35,305 nt of DNA from DASXRU01 sp039933315 (GCA_039933315.1 JBDTOI010000018.1:1-35305), one strand, 5' to 3'; counted from the first letter of the stretch, positions 26,093 to 34,224 are shown. Made by a program: numbers and translations. The notes: a model not told the origin generated them from the letters alone.

Positions 26093-27226
26093 TCAAAGTT
26101 GGCAGCGCTCGTAAGCCGCCACAAACTGCGGGTCGCGACGTTTCAAACTTTCAAGACCCACTCGCCCACTCCGAGTCATTAACGCATACGCCAGATCCAT
26201 CGGATCAAGGTGCATATAGTCTCGCGCCTTCTCGAACCAAACCATGCTGTCCTGTGCAGCCGCCTGATACTCTTCAATAACCGGCTTCCTTACTTTTTCA
26301 AATTGCTCGAGCGCAGCAGACACATTTGAATTCTCGCCGAAACACTTATTCAGAGCGATGGCGTCTTCGAACGCCAGTTTTGTTCCAGAGCCAATGGAGA
26401 AGTGCGCTGTATGAAGGGCATCGCCGAGCAGCACAACGTTTTCGTGACGCCAGTGAACATTCTTGACCAGCAGGAAGTTAATCCACTTGGAGTTGTTCGA
26501 AAGCAGTGGGTGCTGCTCCAGGTCCTGCGCAAAAACATCTTCCAGGTAACGGCGCGTATCTTTATCAGACATCTCGGCGAAGCCGGCGCCGATCCAGCTT
26601 TGCTCGTCACATTCAACAATGAACGTGCTGGTCGCGCGGTCAAACTTATAGGAGTGGGCGGCAAACACTCCCGCATCCTGCTCGCGGAACGTGAGCGTCA
26701 AACCGTGAAATAAGCGGCGCGTGCCGTACCAGATGTACTTGTTACTCCGCAGGTTGAGGGTTGGCTTAAAAAACTTCGCATACTTCTGGCGCACGGTGCT
26801 GTTGACGCCGTCCGCGCCTACCAGAACATCCGCTTCACCATGCAACTGTTCGATATCCTGATCCGAGAGTTCAGTGCGGAATTGCAAGCGCACTTTCAGC
26901 TCAAGGCAGCGGGCATGCAGAATCCGCAACAGCTCAAGGCGCGCAATGCCGGAAAAATGGTTTCCGCGAATTGTAATCTTCTGGTCGCGATGCAGAACAT
27001 CGACGTTTTCCCAGGTTTGAAAGCGATTCGTGATCTCCCCAAAAGACTCTTCGTCGGCCTCTTTCAAATTCGCCAACGTCTTTCCGGAAAACACTACGCC
27101 CCAGCCGAAGGTGTCGTCCGGCCCGTTGCGCTCATAAACGGTAATGTCATGTTCGCGGTCGGCCTGCTTCATGAGGATGGCAAGGTACAGACCCGCTGGA
27201 CCGCCGCCAATGATGCTGACCTTCAT
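26093..27226 (-). CDS. FAD monooxygenase, salicylyl-CoA/2-aminobenzoyl-CoA hydroxylase type
   Basis: A class A flavoprotein monooxygenase of 377 residues. The FAD-binding GxGxxG is G7-GGPAG12; the second FAD motif is VVLLG268-D269ALHTAHFSIGSGTKLAFEDAIAL. The segments FGWGVVFSGKTLANL, HFSGIARLELLRIL and KYIWYGTRRLFHGLTLTF are those of the N-terminal hydroxylase domain of bifunctional salicylyl-CoA 5-hydroxylase and 2-aminobenzoyl-CoA monooxygenase/reductase, not of free-acid salicylate hydroxylases. The protein stops where that domain would pass into the OYE-like domain, so the fusion is absent here. It would hydroxylate the CoA-activated ring with O2 and NAD(P)H. Its start overlaps the aminotransferase stop (ATGA). 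It is the last gene of the APC-aminotransferase-monooxygenase set. Confidence 0.85.
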   Translation of the reverse strand: MKVSIIGGGPAGLYLAILMKQADREHDITVYERNGPDDTFGWGVVFSGKTLANLKEADEESFGEITNRFQTWENVDVLHRDQKITIRGNHFSGIARLELLRILHARCLELKVRLQFRTELSDQDIEQLHGEADVLVGADGVNSTVRQKYAKFFKPTLNLRSNKYIWYGTRRLFHGLTLTFREQDAGVFAAHSYKFDRATSTFIVECDEQSWIGAGFAEMSDKDTRRYLEDVFAQDLEQHPLLSNNSKWINFLLVKNVHWRHENVVLLGDALHTAHFSIGSGTKLAFEDAIALNKCFGENSNVSAALEQFEKVRKPVIEEYQAAAQDSMVWFEKARDYMHLDPMDLAYALMTRSGRVGLESLKRRDPQFVAAYERCQL

Positions 27227-28341
27227 TGCCCCGGTGCCCCAGTTCGCAAATCATCTTCCTGGCCGAGACTATCCAGGGCTGCTCCCAGCCTGTCCAAACC
27301 GGCCTGGAACAACTCAGGCTTGCAACAGATACCAACACGAAAGTGCTGCGGCATTTCAAAGAACTTTCCGGGAACAATGGCTGTTTCGTAGTCCTCGCTT
27401 AGCGTATTACACAAGTCCTCAACGCTGCCACGCTTCAGGAGGGGAAAGGACGTTGTGCCCGAGTCAACTCTTACCGATTCCAGATCGTCACGAGTATCGA
27501 GGAACTGATTAAGCGCCGCGCGATTGCTCTGCAGGATTTCTTTCGCGCGACTGGCGATACGCGGGAGTTGATCCAGAGCCATCACACTGAGACGCTCAGT
27601 CGGGTGTGGGCCGACGCCATCGAAAATATCCTTCAGGCGCCATAGACGCTGGGCCAGTTCGGGATCCGCCAGGATCCACCCGCAGCGCAAACCGCTGAGG
27701 CCATACCCCTTTGTCAGACTGCTGGTGGCAACAAACTCGGGACCCAGGTGAGCGGCGGACACCGGTCCCTCCGGGAAGAGCGCTTCGAGATAGACTTCAT
27801 CAACCAGGACGCGCGCCCCGGCTTTCTGGGCCAGTTTGCCAATCGCCTCCAACGTTTCCTTGTTTACCAGCACGCTGCTGGGATTGTGCATGTTGGTCAG
27901 CACAATAAGGCGCGTCTTTGGAGTGATCTGTTTCTTCAGGGAGTTGATATCGATTTGAAACCCACCGGCAAACGGTCGGGCAAAGCGCTTTATCTTCGCC
28001 CCTAAATACTGAGCGACGGCGAGCAGCGGCTCGTAAGTAGGTTCCTCGATCAGCACTTCGTCACCGTGTTTGAGCAGCGCCGCCATGGCCAGATGATTTG
28101 CCATCGACGTGCCGCCCGACACTGTAACTACCGAATCAACCGGGACGCAGCAGTGGGACGCCAGCGCGTTCATCAGCGGCTGGTACCCATAAGCATTCGC
28201 ACCGTGCAGCTCCATATCAGCGGGCTCCATCAGAAACTCCGAAAACGGGAGGTTGAGCACACCGCTAAGCGCCAGGTCATATTTCGCGGGTGGGCGCGTC
28301 TTGGCCCAATGCATGTATTCAGAGTGCTTGTTCATATTCAT
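27223..28341 (-). CDS. PLP aminotransferase, class I/II
   Basis: A fold-type I aminotransferase of 372 residues. Recognisable parts are YGYQPLMNALASH, VTVSGGTSMANHLAMAALL, NMHNPSS (the N-P of the NPxG motif), VLVDEVYLE with the pyridine-binding aspartate, the Schiff-base lysine K211 in SSLTKGYGLSGLRCGW, and the C-terminal HFRVGICC that holds the substrate carboxylate arginine. Substrate is not predictable. Given the neighbours, it may act on tryptophan, kynurenine, or the alanine released by kynureninase. ATG at 28341 overlaps the APC gene stop by 4 bp; a second in-frame ATG is two codons later. It is coupled on both sides (ATGA at each junction). Confidence 0.85.
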   Translation of the reverse strand: MNMNKHSEYMHWAKTRPPAKYDLALSGVLNLPFSEFLMEPADMELHGANAYGYQPLMNALASHCCVPVDSVVTVSGGTSMANHLAMAALLKHGDEVLIEEPTYEPLLAVAQYLGAKIKRFARPFAGGFQIDINSLKKQITPKTRLIVLTNMHNPSSVLVNKETLEAIGKLAQKAGARVLVDEVYLEALFPEGPVSAAHLGPEFVATSSLTKGYGLSGLRCGWILADPELAQRLWRLKDIFDGVGPHPTERLSVMALDQLPRIASRAKEILQSNRAALNQFLDTRDDLESVRVDSGTTSFPLLKRGSVEDLCNTLSEDYETAIVPGKFFEMPQHFRVGICCKPELFQAGLDRLGAALDSLGQEDDLRTGAPGQ

Positions 28342-29723
28342 TTATTGGATCCAGACGTCGTCACCCCCTCGAGCCTTCGTTTTCGCAACCAGGCCCAGAT
28401 AAAGTAAGCAGGCACGCCAGCCAGCATGATGCCGAAACTGATAGCGCTGTTCCGTGGCTCCTTATATACGACACTAAAGGTGATAACACAGCACGCGAGG
28501 ATGAAGAAGAGCGTGGTCAGCGGATGGCCGGGGATGCGGAAAGATGGGCCGGCATCATTTCCATTGGCGCGATTGCGGCTTCTCAGGGCGAACACGCAGA
28601 CCGCCGTCAGGGCAAAAAACACCACATCGACGGACACGACGTACTCCAGAATCTTTTCGTAGCGACTGGCAACCAGAACTATGACAATCGCGAGCCCCCC
28701 CTGCAGCGCGATTGCTATTGCCGGGACCCGCGCGCGATTAAGCCAGGCGAGTTGGGGAAAGAAAAGACCGTCCTCAGCCATGGCGAAATACACCCGCGGT
28801 GCAGTCAGCATGCTCTGACTCAAGAACCCGATGGTAGAGATGGCAATACCGGCGGCAATGAAGCGGGCCCCTCGCTCCCCCAGCGCCACCCGCATCACGG
28901 CGGAGACCGGCGTCTTTGTTTGCGCCAGTCCCTCCGGACCCAACACATGCACGCAGACGAAGTTCACCGCGAGATAAACTACGATGACTCCCATCACACC
29001 GAACAGCAATCCGCGCGGCAGGTTCCGGCGCGGTTCACGCACCTCGCCGGCAACAAAACACGCTGTCTGCCAACCGCCATAGGCAAACTGCGCCGGAATC
29101 AGCGCGGCGCCAAAGGCGATGAGCGTGTGCCAGAGCGTTGATGACGATCCCGCGTAAATTGTGATTCCTTCATTTCGCGGCGCGCCCTCAAGAGTGAGAC
29201 CCCATCCCACCAGCACTGCGAGCACGAGCAGTTTTAGAACCATGAAAACGTTCTGCGTCATGCTTCCCGCTCGCACGCCAACACAATTTATCGCCGTCAA
29301 CAGAACCAGCGCGAACGAAGCCAGGAGGGCCGCCCGTGAATCGGTTACCGGCATACCAGCTAACTCGAGGACGTGATTGGCAAAGATCAGCGCAACGGCA
29401 GCCATTCCCCCGGTCTGAATAACGAATAGCAAACTCCATCCGTACCCGAAGGCTACCAATGGGTGGAGCGCGTCCCGCAGATAGACGTACTGTCCGCCTG
29501 AAGCCGAAGTCTGCGAAGAGAGTTCGGCGTAGATGAAGGCGCCGGCCAGCGCAATCAAGCCACCAACGGCCCACGCCCCGAGAATCAAACCAGGGCTGCG
29601 CACCTGTTGCGCGACAACATAAGGATTAGTGAAGATGCCAGCCCCGATGATCCCGCCCATAACGATCATGGTGGTATCAAAGAGGCCGAGACGCCGGGCC
29701 AGCGCTGGTTCGGGGGTGTTCAT
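28338..29723 (-). CDS. APC-superfamily amino acid permease
   Basis: An inner-membrane amino acid transporter of 461 residues with about twelve membrane segments. The N-terminal GGIIGAGIF (helix 1 unwound substrate-binding site) and SASGGQYVYLRDALHP are typical of APC permeases of the serine/threonine-exchanger or LAT type. It heads a translationally coupled set with an aminotransferase and the FAD monooxygenase. I infer that it imports tryptophan, kynurenine or a related aromatic amino acid, but selectivity is not visible in the sequence. It is preceded by a palindromic element. Confidence 0.88.
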   Translation of the reverse strand: MNTPEPALARRLGLFDTTMIVMGGIIGAGIFTNPYVVAQQVRSPGLILGAWAVGGLIALAGAFIYAELSSQTSASGGQYVYLRDALHPLVAFGYGWSLLFVIQTGGMAAVALIFANHVLELAGMPVTDSRAALLASFALVLLTAINCVGVRAGSMTQNVFMVLKLLVLAVLVGWGLTLEGAPRNEGITIYAGSSSTLWHTLIAFGAALIPAQFAYGGWQTACFVAGEVREPRRNLPRGLLFGVMGVIVVYLAVNFVCVHVLGPEGLAQTKTPVSAVMRVALGERGARFIAAGIAISTIGFLSQSMLTAPRVYFAMAEDGLFFPQLAWLNRARVPAIAIALQGGLAIVIVLVASRYEKILEYVVSVDVVFFALTAVCVFALRSRNRANGNDAGPSFRIPGHPLTTLFFILACCVITFSVVYKEPRNSAISFGIMLAGVPAYFIWAWLRKRRLEGVTTSGSNK

Positions 29724-29736
29724 TCCGTTGCTGCTT

Positions 29737-29892
29737 TCGACGCGTAGCGTGACATGAATTTAGCCCGGCCTTTCAAGGCCAGGAACAAGGGCATCACGCG
29801 TTCACATCAATCGTCGCTACGCGACGACGGCATCTAAAAACCGTTTCCCGGCCTTGAAAGGCCGGGCTAAATTCATGCGCTACGCGTCGAAC
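29737..29892. repeat. BIME-like element with about 45-bp inverted ends
   Basis: Left (29737-29783) and right (29847-29892) ends are inverted copies with a small indel. Each end carries the hairpin CCCGGCCTT/AAGGCCGGG (one mismatch on the left) with a two-base loop, preceded on its strand by TTAG (29760-29763 on plus; complement of 29867-29870 on minus). A central hairpin, TCGTCGC-TAC-GCGACGA, is at 29811-29827. It lies just upstream of the APC permease gene. Confidence 0.88.
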
Positions 29893-29901
29893 GTGATGGT
29901 T

Positions 29902-29923
29902 CACAGACTGAAGTCTGTGCCAC
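29902..29923 (-). repeat. Solitary copy of the kynA-upstream hairpin
   Basis: CACAGACT-GA-AGTCTGTG followed by CCAC (a GTGG foot on the minus strand). This is the same unit as at 19821-19880, here single and ending on the last base of the acyl-CoA dehydrogenase stop codon. Confidence 0.85.
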
Positions 29924-31077
29924 TACTCCTTCAACAACTGGCTGGCGATTACCAGTTTCTGAATCTCCGACGTGCCTTCGTAAATGCGTAGCGCCCGCAC
30001 GTCGCGATAGAGTCGCTCGACGACGCTGCCCCGCACCAAACCCGCGCCACCGTGAATTTGGACTGCGCTGTCGATGATCCGGCCGGCGGCTTCGGTGGCA
30101 AACAGTTTGGCCTCGCTGGCTTCGCGGCTCGAGCGTTGTGGATCGGTGTCTTTCAAAAAGGCCGCGCGATAGACCAGCAGGCGCGCGGCATCAAGCTCGG
30201 TCACCATGTCGGCGAGCTTTTCCTGAATCAACTGATGATCCGTCAGCGGCCGGCCAAACTGTTGCCGCGTCCTGGCATAGGAGAGGCTCTCGTCCAGCCC
30301 CCGCCGCGCCATGCCGCAGGCGGCCGCGCCCACGCTGGCGCGAAACATGTCGAGCGTCTGCAAGGCCAGACGCAGGCCATCCCCTGGCGACCCGATCATG
30401 TCCTCCGCCGGCACGCGACAACCGCTGAATTCAAGTTCGCCGATGGGGTGCGACGCTATCATCTCCGTTCGTTCGCGAACTCGGAAGCCGGGCATGCGGG
30501 CGCTGACGACAAAAGCAGATAACTCAGCCCGGCCATCGTCGCGGGTCCCGGTCCTGGCAAAGACAGTGTAGAAATCCGCGAGGCCGGCGTTGGAAATGAA
30601 GCGCTTGCTGCCGTCGATCACATAGGTGTCGCCATCGCGCGTCGCCGTCGTCTTGATGGCGCCCAGGTCCGAGCCGGCTTCGGGCTCAGTTAAAGCAAAG
30701 GCCGCGATCGATTTGCCCCCGGCAGCACGCGTCAGCCAGAAGTCGCGCACGTGATCACTGGCTGCGAGGCTAATCGGATAGGTGCCGAGGCCCTGCATCA
30801 CGAATGCAAGGTCGGCCAGCGACGATGAGTAAGAAAGGGCTTCGCGAATCAGACAAAAGGCGCGGAGATCGAAGGGCTCGTAGGGCGAGGCCACCGCGAA
30901 ACCCAGCAGCTTCTCCTCGACCAGTAGATGCAGGTAGGAACGAAAGTGTTCATCAATGTCCGCCTCCTCGTAGCCCGTACGCGGCTCAATCTCACGGGCG
31001 ACAAACTCCGCTACTCGCGCCGCCAGCTGCCGCTGCTCGCTGGAGAAGAAAGGCATTTGTTGAATGAATGAGTCCAT
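29923..31077 (-). CDS. Acyl-CoA dehydrogenase
   Basis: An FAD acyl-CoA dehydrogenase of 384 residues. It shows the two family signatures: AFALTEPEAGSDLGAIKTTA (FAD/substrate-binding) and YARTRQQFGRPLTDHQLIQEKLADM. The C-terminal VQIHGGAGLVRGSVVERLYRDVRALRIYEGTSEIQ carries the catalytic glutamate E367. Electrons would go to electron-transfer flavoprotein, not encoded here. In the 2-aminobenzoyl-CoA route such an enzyme would desaturate the reduced ring thioester or a later open-chain intermediate; a glutaryl- or cyclohexyl-type substrate is also possible. It follows the crotonase gene across a repeat-filled 161-bp gap. No strong ribosome-binding site is visible. Confidence 0.92.
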   Translation of the reverse strand: MDSFIQQMPFFSSEQRQLAARVAEFVAREIEPRTGYEEADIDEHFRSYLHLLVEEKLLGFAVASPYEPFDLRAFCLIREALSYSSSLADLAFVMQGLGTYPISLAASDHVRDFWLTRAAGGKSIAAFALTEPEAGSDLGAIKTTATRDGDTYVIDGSKRFISNAGLADFYTVFARTGTRDDGRAELSAFVVSARMPGFRVRERTEMIASHPIGELEFSGCRVPAEDMIGSPGDGLRLALQTLDMFRASVGAAACGMARRGLDESLSYARTRQQFGRPLTDHQLIQEKLADMVTELDAARLLVYRAAFLKDTDPQRSSREASEAKLFATEAAGRIIDSAVQIHGGAGLVRGSVVERLYRDVRALRIYEGTSEIQKLVIASQLLKE

Positions 31078-31094
31078 TTTTTGGAAAGTGCTGC

Positions 31095-31239
31095 AATTTG
31101 GACTGCGCCGGCAGAGCGCAGCGGCGACGGCGCTTTATGTCTTTTCTTTCTGGGATCTGAGATCTCAAATTTGAGATCTGAAATAAAAGAGCCTAACCAA
31201 AGCGCCGTCGCCGCTTCGCTCTGCCGGCGCACTCCAAGT
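31095..31239. repeat. Inverted-arm element A (ACAD/crotonase gap)
   Basis: Two 41-bp arms (31095-31135, 31199-31239) are inverted copies, with GGA(G/C)T next to a GC-rich stem. Between them is a perfect 20-bp palindrome AGATCTCAAATTTGAGATCT at 31160-31179. Similar arms and AGATCT boxes recur at 33344-33433 and 34225-34320. The right arm's last base is the first base of the crotonase stop region. Confidence 0.88.
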
Positions 31240-32033
31240 TACTTGAATTTCGCGGGGCGTTTCTCAACGAACGCGTCGTAGGCTTCGCGAAAATCGGAAT
31301 GCTGCATGCAAAGCGCCTGGGCCTGGGCCTCGCCTTCCAGCGCCGCCGACAGATCCATGTGCACTTCGCGGTTGAGCATCTCCTTGGTCTTTGCAAGTGC
31401 GAAACCCGGACCACTTGCTAATCGCTCCGCAAACTCCTCGGTGGTTGCGGCGAGTTGATCCAAAGGGACCAGGCGATTGTAAAGTCCGATGGCCTGCGCT
31501 TCCGCGGCCGAGATGAAATCTCCCGTCATCAGCAACTCAGTGGCTTTTGCCAGCCCAACGATACGCGGCAGCAAGTAAGCCGCGCCCATGTCGGCGCCGG
31601 AAAGTCCGACCTTCACAAAAAGAAAAGCAATCTTCGCTGGATCCGCCGCGATACGAATGTCCGCGGCCAGGGCGATGCATGCGCCGGCCCCGGCCGTAGC
31701 GCCATTCAGACTGGCGATGACCGGCTGCGGCAGCGTGCGAATGTTACGCACCAGATCGCAAGTCATGCGGGTGAAGTCAAGCAACCCCTGCATGTCGCGC
31801 GAGAAAAGCTCACCGATGATGTCGTGCACATCTCCGCCCGAGCAAAAGGCTTTGCCCGTCCCGGTAATGACCACTGCACGCACCTCCTTTTCATCGCGCA
31901 GCGCGGCAAAAGTCTCCGTCAGCTCGCGATATACTTCGAAGGTAATCGCATTCAAACGCTCGGGCCGATTCAAAGTAATCGTCGCCACGCCCTGGTCCGT
32001 TTGGTCGTAGAGGAAGCTGTTTGGTTTCTTCAT
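31239..32033 (-). CDS. Crotonase-fold enzyme lacking both hydratase glutamates
   Basis: An enoyl-CoA hydratase/isomerase superfamily protein, 264 residues. The fold is clear from LNRPERLNAI, the oxyanion segment FCSGGDVHD, PVIASLNGATAGAGACIALAADIRIA and LPRIVGLAKATELLMTG. Compared with rat enoyl-CoA hydratase, the two catalytic glutamates (E144, E164) are replaced: the first aligns with C119 and the second with V140. D148 in GADMG sits where isomerase or PaaG-like members have PDxGG. It is therefore unlikely to be a simple hydratase; ring isomerisation or hydrolytic ring opening (BadI-type chemistry) fits the cluster better. It is 21 bp after the SecD-like gene. Confidence 0.82.
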   Translation of the reverse strand: MKKPNSFLYDQTDQGVATITLNRPERLNAITFEVYRELTETFAALRDEKEVRAVVITGTGKAFCSGGDVHDIIGELFSRDMQGLLDFTRMTCDLVRNIRTLPQPVIASLNGATAGAGACIALAADIRIAADPAKIAFLFVKVGLSGADMGAAYLLPRIVGLAKATELLMTGDFISAAEAQAIGLYNRLVPLDQLAATTEEFAERLASGPGFALAKTKEMLNREVHMDLSAALEGEAQAQALCMQHSDFREAYDAFVEKRPAKFK

Positions 32034-32054
32034 GCCTTGTCGGCCCGCGAGTTA

Positions 32055-32873
32055 CTACTTGTTAGCGCCCTCTTCAACAATCTTTACCGGAGCGGGCAGC
32101 GCACCCGAATTCAGGACCTGGGCAATGTCCTCCGCCGACTGTTTGGTGAAGCGGCCGCTGATCTCGCCCTGATCGAAGATTTGCCCCTTGATGTAAGCGA
32201 TGGATTTGACCTCGTTATTCAGCACGACGCCGATGTAATTATTAATATGCGCGCCAGTCCAGGCGCCAAACTTTTCAGCCCCGGCAGGCTTTAGCGTGAA
32301 GTGAATCTGAAAATCTTCGCCCTGCACGTGAATTGCCGAAGCATTGCGCAGCTCACTGCCGTTCACGATGGCCGGCGCCTCGACCACCACCCATCGCTTC
32401 AGTTTAGGAATGTCAACCGGTTGGCCCGCGACGTCTGGTTCATTTCGGTCGGCGTACATCAGCACGCGACGATTGGCGGGGACGGTGCCCCCCAGCGAAG
32501 CCTCTGCCTCTTCTTTGGTGGTGAAGGTTTGTACTGGCGCCGGGCTTGAGGGACCTACCACTGCTACTAACTCCAGCCGGCCTGCTGCGGTGATTAGCTT
32601 CTTTAGGCGTTCACGATCGGCAACGTCGGGAAGATTGATGAGGATCCGATCGCCCTGTGGTTGAACTTGAGCCCCGGGTACACCGAACGAGTTCAGGCGC
32701 GTTTCTATTACTCCTACTGTCTCGTGGACAGTCCGTTCCAGATCGGGCCCGCTCGCCTCGACCTGGAGCACGAGGTGCCACGTTAGCGATCGCTTTGGAC
32801 GCAGCATCGAACAAGCCAGTCCGGCTGAAGCCAGAAGCACTACGGCAGTGGCGGCGTTTAATCGTTGCTGCAG
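32055..32873 (-). CDS. Stand-alone SecD-like periplasmic domain with signal peptide
   Basis: A protein of about 272 residues matching only the first periplasmic region of SecD. Motifs are TVHETVGVIETRLNSFGVPGAQVQPQGDRILINLP, LITAAGRLEL, HFTLKPAGAEKFG, IGVVLNNEVKSIAYI, FDQGEISGRFT, and SGALPAPVKIVEE, which in SecD comes just before the second membrane helix. The six-helix SecD core is missing. A bacterial SecD usually exceeds 500 residues. No ATG begins the frame. GTG at 32840 would leave a truncated leader, whereas CTG at 32873 gives a full signal sequence (MQQRLNAATAVVLLASAGLAC) and has AGGAG seven bases upstream, so I use CTG. A lipoprotein is possible. Role in this cluster is unknown. Confidence 0.72.
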   Translation of the reverse strand: MQQRLNAATAVVLLASAGLACSMLRPKRSLTWHLVLQVEASGPDLERTVHETVGVIETRLNSFGVPGAQVQPQGDRILINLPDVADRERLKKLITAAGRLELVAVVGPSSPAPVQTFTTKEEAEASLGGTVPANRRVLMYADRNEPDVAGQPVDIPKLKRWVVVEAPAIVNGSELRNASAIHVQGEDFQIHFTLKPAGAEKFGAWTGAHINNYIGVVLNNEVKSIAYIKGQIFDQGEISGRFTKQSAEDIAQVLNSGALPAPVKIVEEGANK

Positions 32874-32880
32874 GATGCTT

Positions 32881-32885
32881 CTCCT
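32881..32885 (-). promoter_or_regulatory. Shine-Dalgarno deciding a CTG start
   Basis: AGGAG on the minus strand, within AGAAGGAGAAG, lies seven bases before CTG at 32873. No ATG, GTG or TTG occurs between it and GTG 32840, and an in-frame stop lies just upstream (TGA, 15 codons before the CTG). This supports non-standard initiation. Confidence 0.6.
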
Positions 32886-32925
32886 TCTCTTAATAAGACC
32901 AGACCAGACTCCTCAACCTGGCGGC

Positions 32926-33324
32926 CTACAAGATAGCGACGCCTTCAATTTCAACCTTCGCCTTATCATCGAGCAGACTCTTGACTTCCACCAGCACCAT
33001 GGCCGGAAAGTGCCGGCCCATGCGAGAACGATAGCGTTCGCCAATTTCACGCGTACGCGCTTTATACTCCTGCATGCAGGTCACGTAGACGACCAGACGA
33101 GCGATTTGCTGGGTCTTGCCGCCGGCTCCGCTCACGATGGTGATGACATTACTGAGGGCTTGATCAAACTGGGCCACGAAGTCATCGCTTACTATCTCCT
33201 GGTATTCGTTCCAGGCAACCTGGCCCGCGACAAAAAGCATGCGGCCGCCCGCCTCCGCCAGCACACCATTTGAATAGCCGCTCGGCTTGCCCGATGATTC
33301 AGGGTTGATGAATGTAAATGGCAT
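32926..33324 (-). CDS. RidA (YjgF/YER057c/UK114) family protein, divergent
   Basis: A small trimer-forming protein of 132 residues, homologous to enamine/imine deaminase RidA. The fold motifs are VAGQVAWN, FDQALSNVITIVSGAGG and VEIEGVAIL. The arginine that binds the substrate carboxylate in active RidA (R105, in FPARSCVEV of E. coli) is methionine here (M109 in FPAMVLVEV), so it belongs with Rid subgroups for which deaminase activity has not been assumed. RidA-like genes accompany known 2-aminobenzoyl-CoA pathways, where the ring product is an enamine; a CoA-thioester substrate would not need that arginine. I chose ATG 33324; the earlier frame is repeat DNA. Confidence 0.82.
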   Translation of the reverse strand: MPFTFINPESSGKPSGYSNGVLAEAGGRMLFVAGQVAWNEYQEIVSDDFVAQFDQALSNVITIVSGAGGKTQQIARLVVYVTCMQEYKARTREIGERYRSRMGRHFPAMVLVEVKSLLDDKAKVEIEGVAIL

Positions 33325-33343
33325 TAGTTTCGCTTTGCTTTTC

Positions 33344-33433
33344 TTCTGAGATCTGAGATTTGAGATTTGAGATCTGAAATAAAGGCTAAGCCAAAGCGCC
33401 GTCGCCGCTGCGCTCTGCCGGCGCACTCCAAAT
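33344..33433. repeat. Element B of the AGATCT/GGAG-arm family
   Basis: This consists of a run of AGATCT and GATTTGA boxes (33344-33382) followed by one arm (33392-33433) that is nearly identical to the right arm of element A. The arm ends on the SDR stop codon. It fills most of the SDR-RidA gap. Confidence 0.85.
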
Positions 33434-34215
33434 TAGAACAGCACTGTGCCGCCGTCCACATTAATGGCCTGGCCGGTAATGCCGCGACCGTCTTCCGAAG
33501 CCAGCAGTAGAGCCAGCGCAGCTACCTCTTCTGCTGTGACCAGACGGTTCTGCGGGCTCATGCGCTTGATCGCCGCCAGCGCATCGTCAGCGTTTTTCCC
33601 GGTCCTGGCAGTGATGTTTTCAATGCCCCGCGAAGTCATTTCCGTATCCACATAGCCGGGACAGATCGCGTTGACGGTGACGCCTTTGCTTGCTACTTCC
33701 AGCGCCACACTGCGCGTCAGGCCCAGCACGCCATGCTTCGAAGCCGAATAGGCGGCAATGTATGGCGCACCGGTCTTTCCGGCAATAGAAGCAATATTGA
33801 TAACGCGGCCCCAGCCCCTTTGCACCATGGCGGGCACAGCGGCGCGCATGAAATAGAAAGTGCCGCTGAGATTCACCGCTATATGCCGGAGCCACAGTTC
33901 GTCATCGGTCTTATGTAACGCCGCACTCTCGGCGATCCCGGCATTGTTGACCAGAATATCCGGACTACGACCAAACTTTTCTCCGACCTCGCTGAATAAT
34001 CTCTGCACCGCGGCCGCATCACTGACATCAACCACGAAAGGCGCGGCCTCGACGCCAAATTCAGTTCGCACCTCAGTGGCTACATCTTCCACCTGCTGCG
34101 ACGTGCGCGCCGCGACGGCAATACTCGCCCCCTCGCGCGCGAAGGCGAGCGCGATGGCCCGGCCAATACCGCGACCGCCGCCCGTGATCAAAGCTATCTT
34201 GCCCTCTAACTTCAT
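33433..34215 (-). CDS. Short-chain dehydrogenase/reductase, 3-hydroxyacyl-CoA dehydrogenase-like
   Basis: A classical SDR of 260 residues. The cofactor motif is T11-GGGRGIG18, then NNAG at 90-93, catalytic S143, Y156 and K160 (YSASK), PGYVDTEM, and the terminal ITGQAINVDGG. It resembles FabG/3-hydroxyacyl-CoA dehydrogenases and fits oxidation of a ring or chain hydroxyacyl-CoA in the pathway; acidic residues after the second strand are absent (AARTS), which favours NADP(H) slightly. The start is ATG 34215 or 34218; a longer reading would translate repeat DNA. The gene follows the second crotonase gene and precedes RidA, each across a repeat element. Confidence 0.88.
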   Translation of the reverse strand: MKLEGKIALITGGGRGIGRAIALAFAREGASIAVAARTSQQVEDVATEVRTEFGVEAAPFVVDVSDAAAVQRLFSEVGEKFGRSPDILVNNAGIAESAALHKTDDELWLRHIAVNLSGTFYFMRAAVPAMVQRGWGRVINIASIAGKTGAPYIAAYSASKHGVLGLTRSVALEVASKGVTVNAICPGYVDTEMTSRGIENITARTGKNADDALAAIKRMSPQNRLVTAEEVAALALLLASEDGRGITGQAINVDGGTVLF

Positions 34216-34224
34216 CATCTTCGA

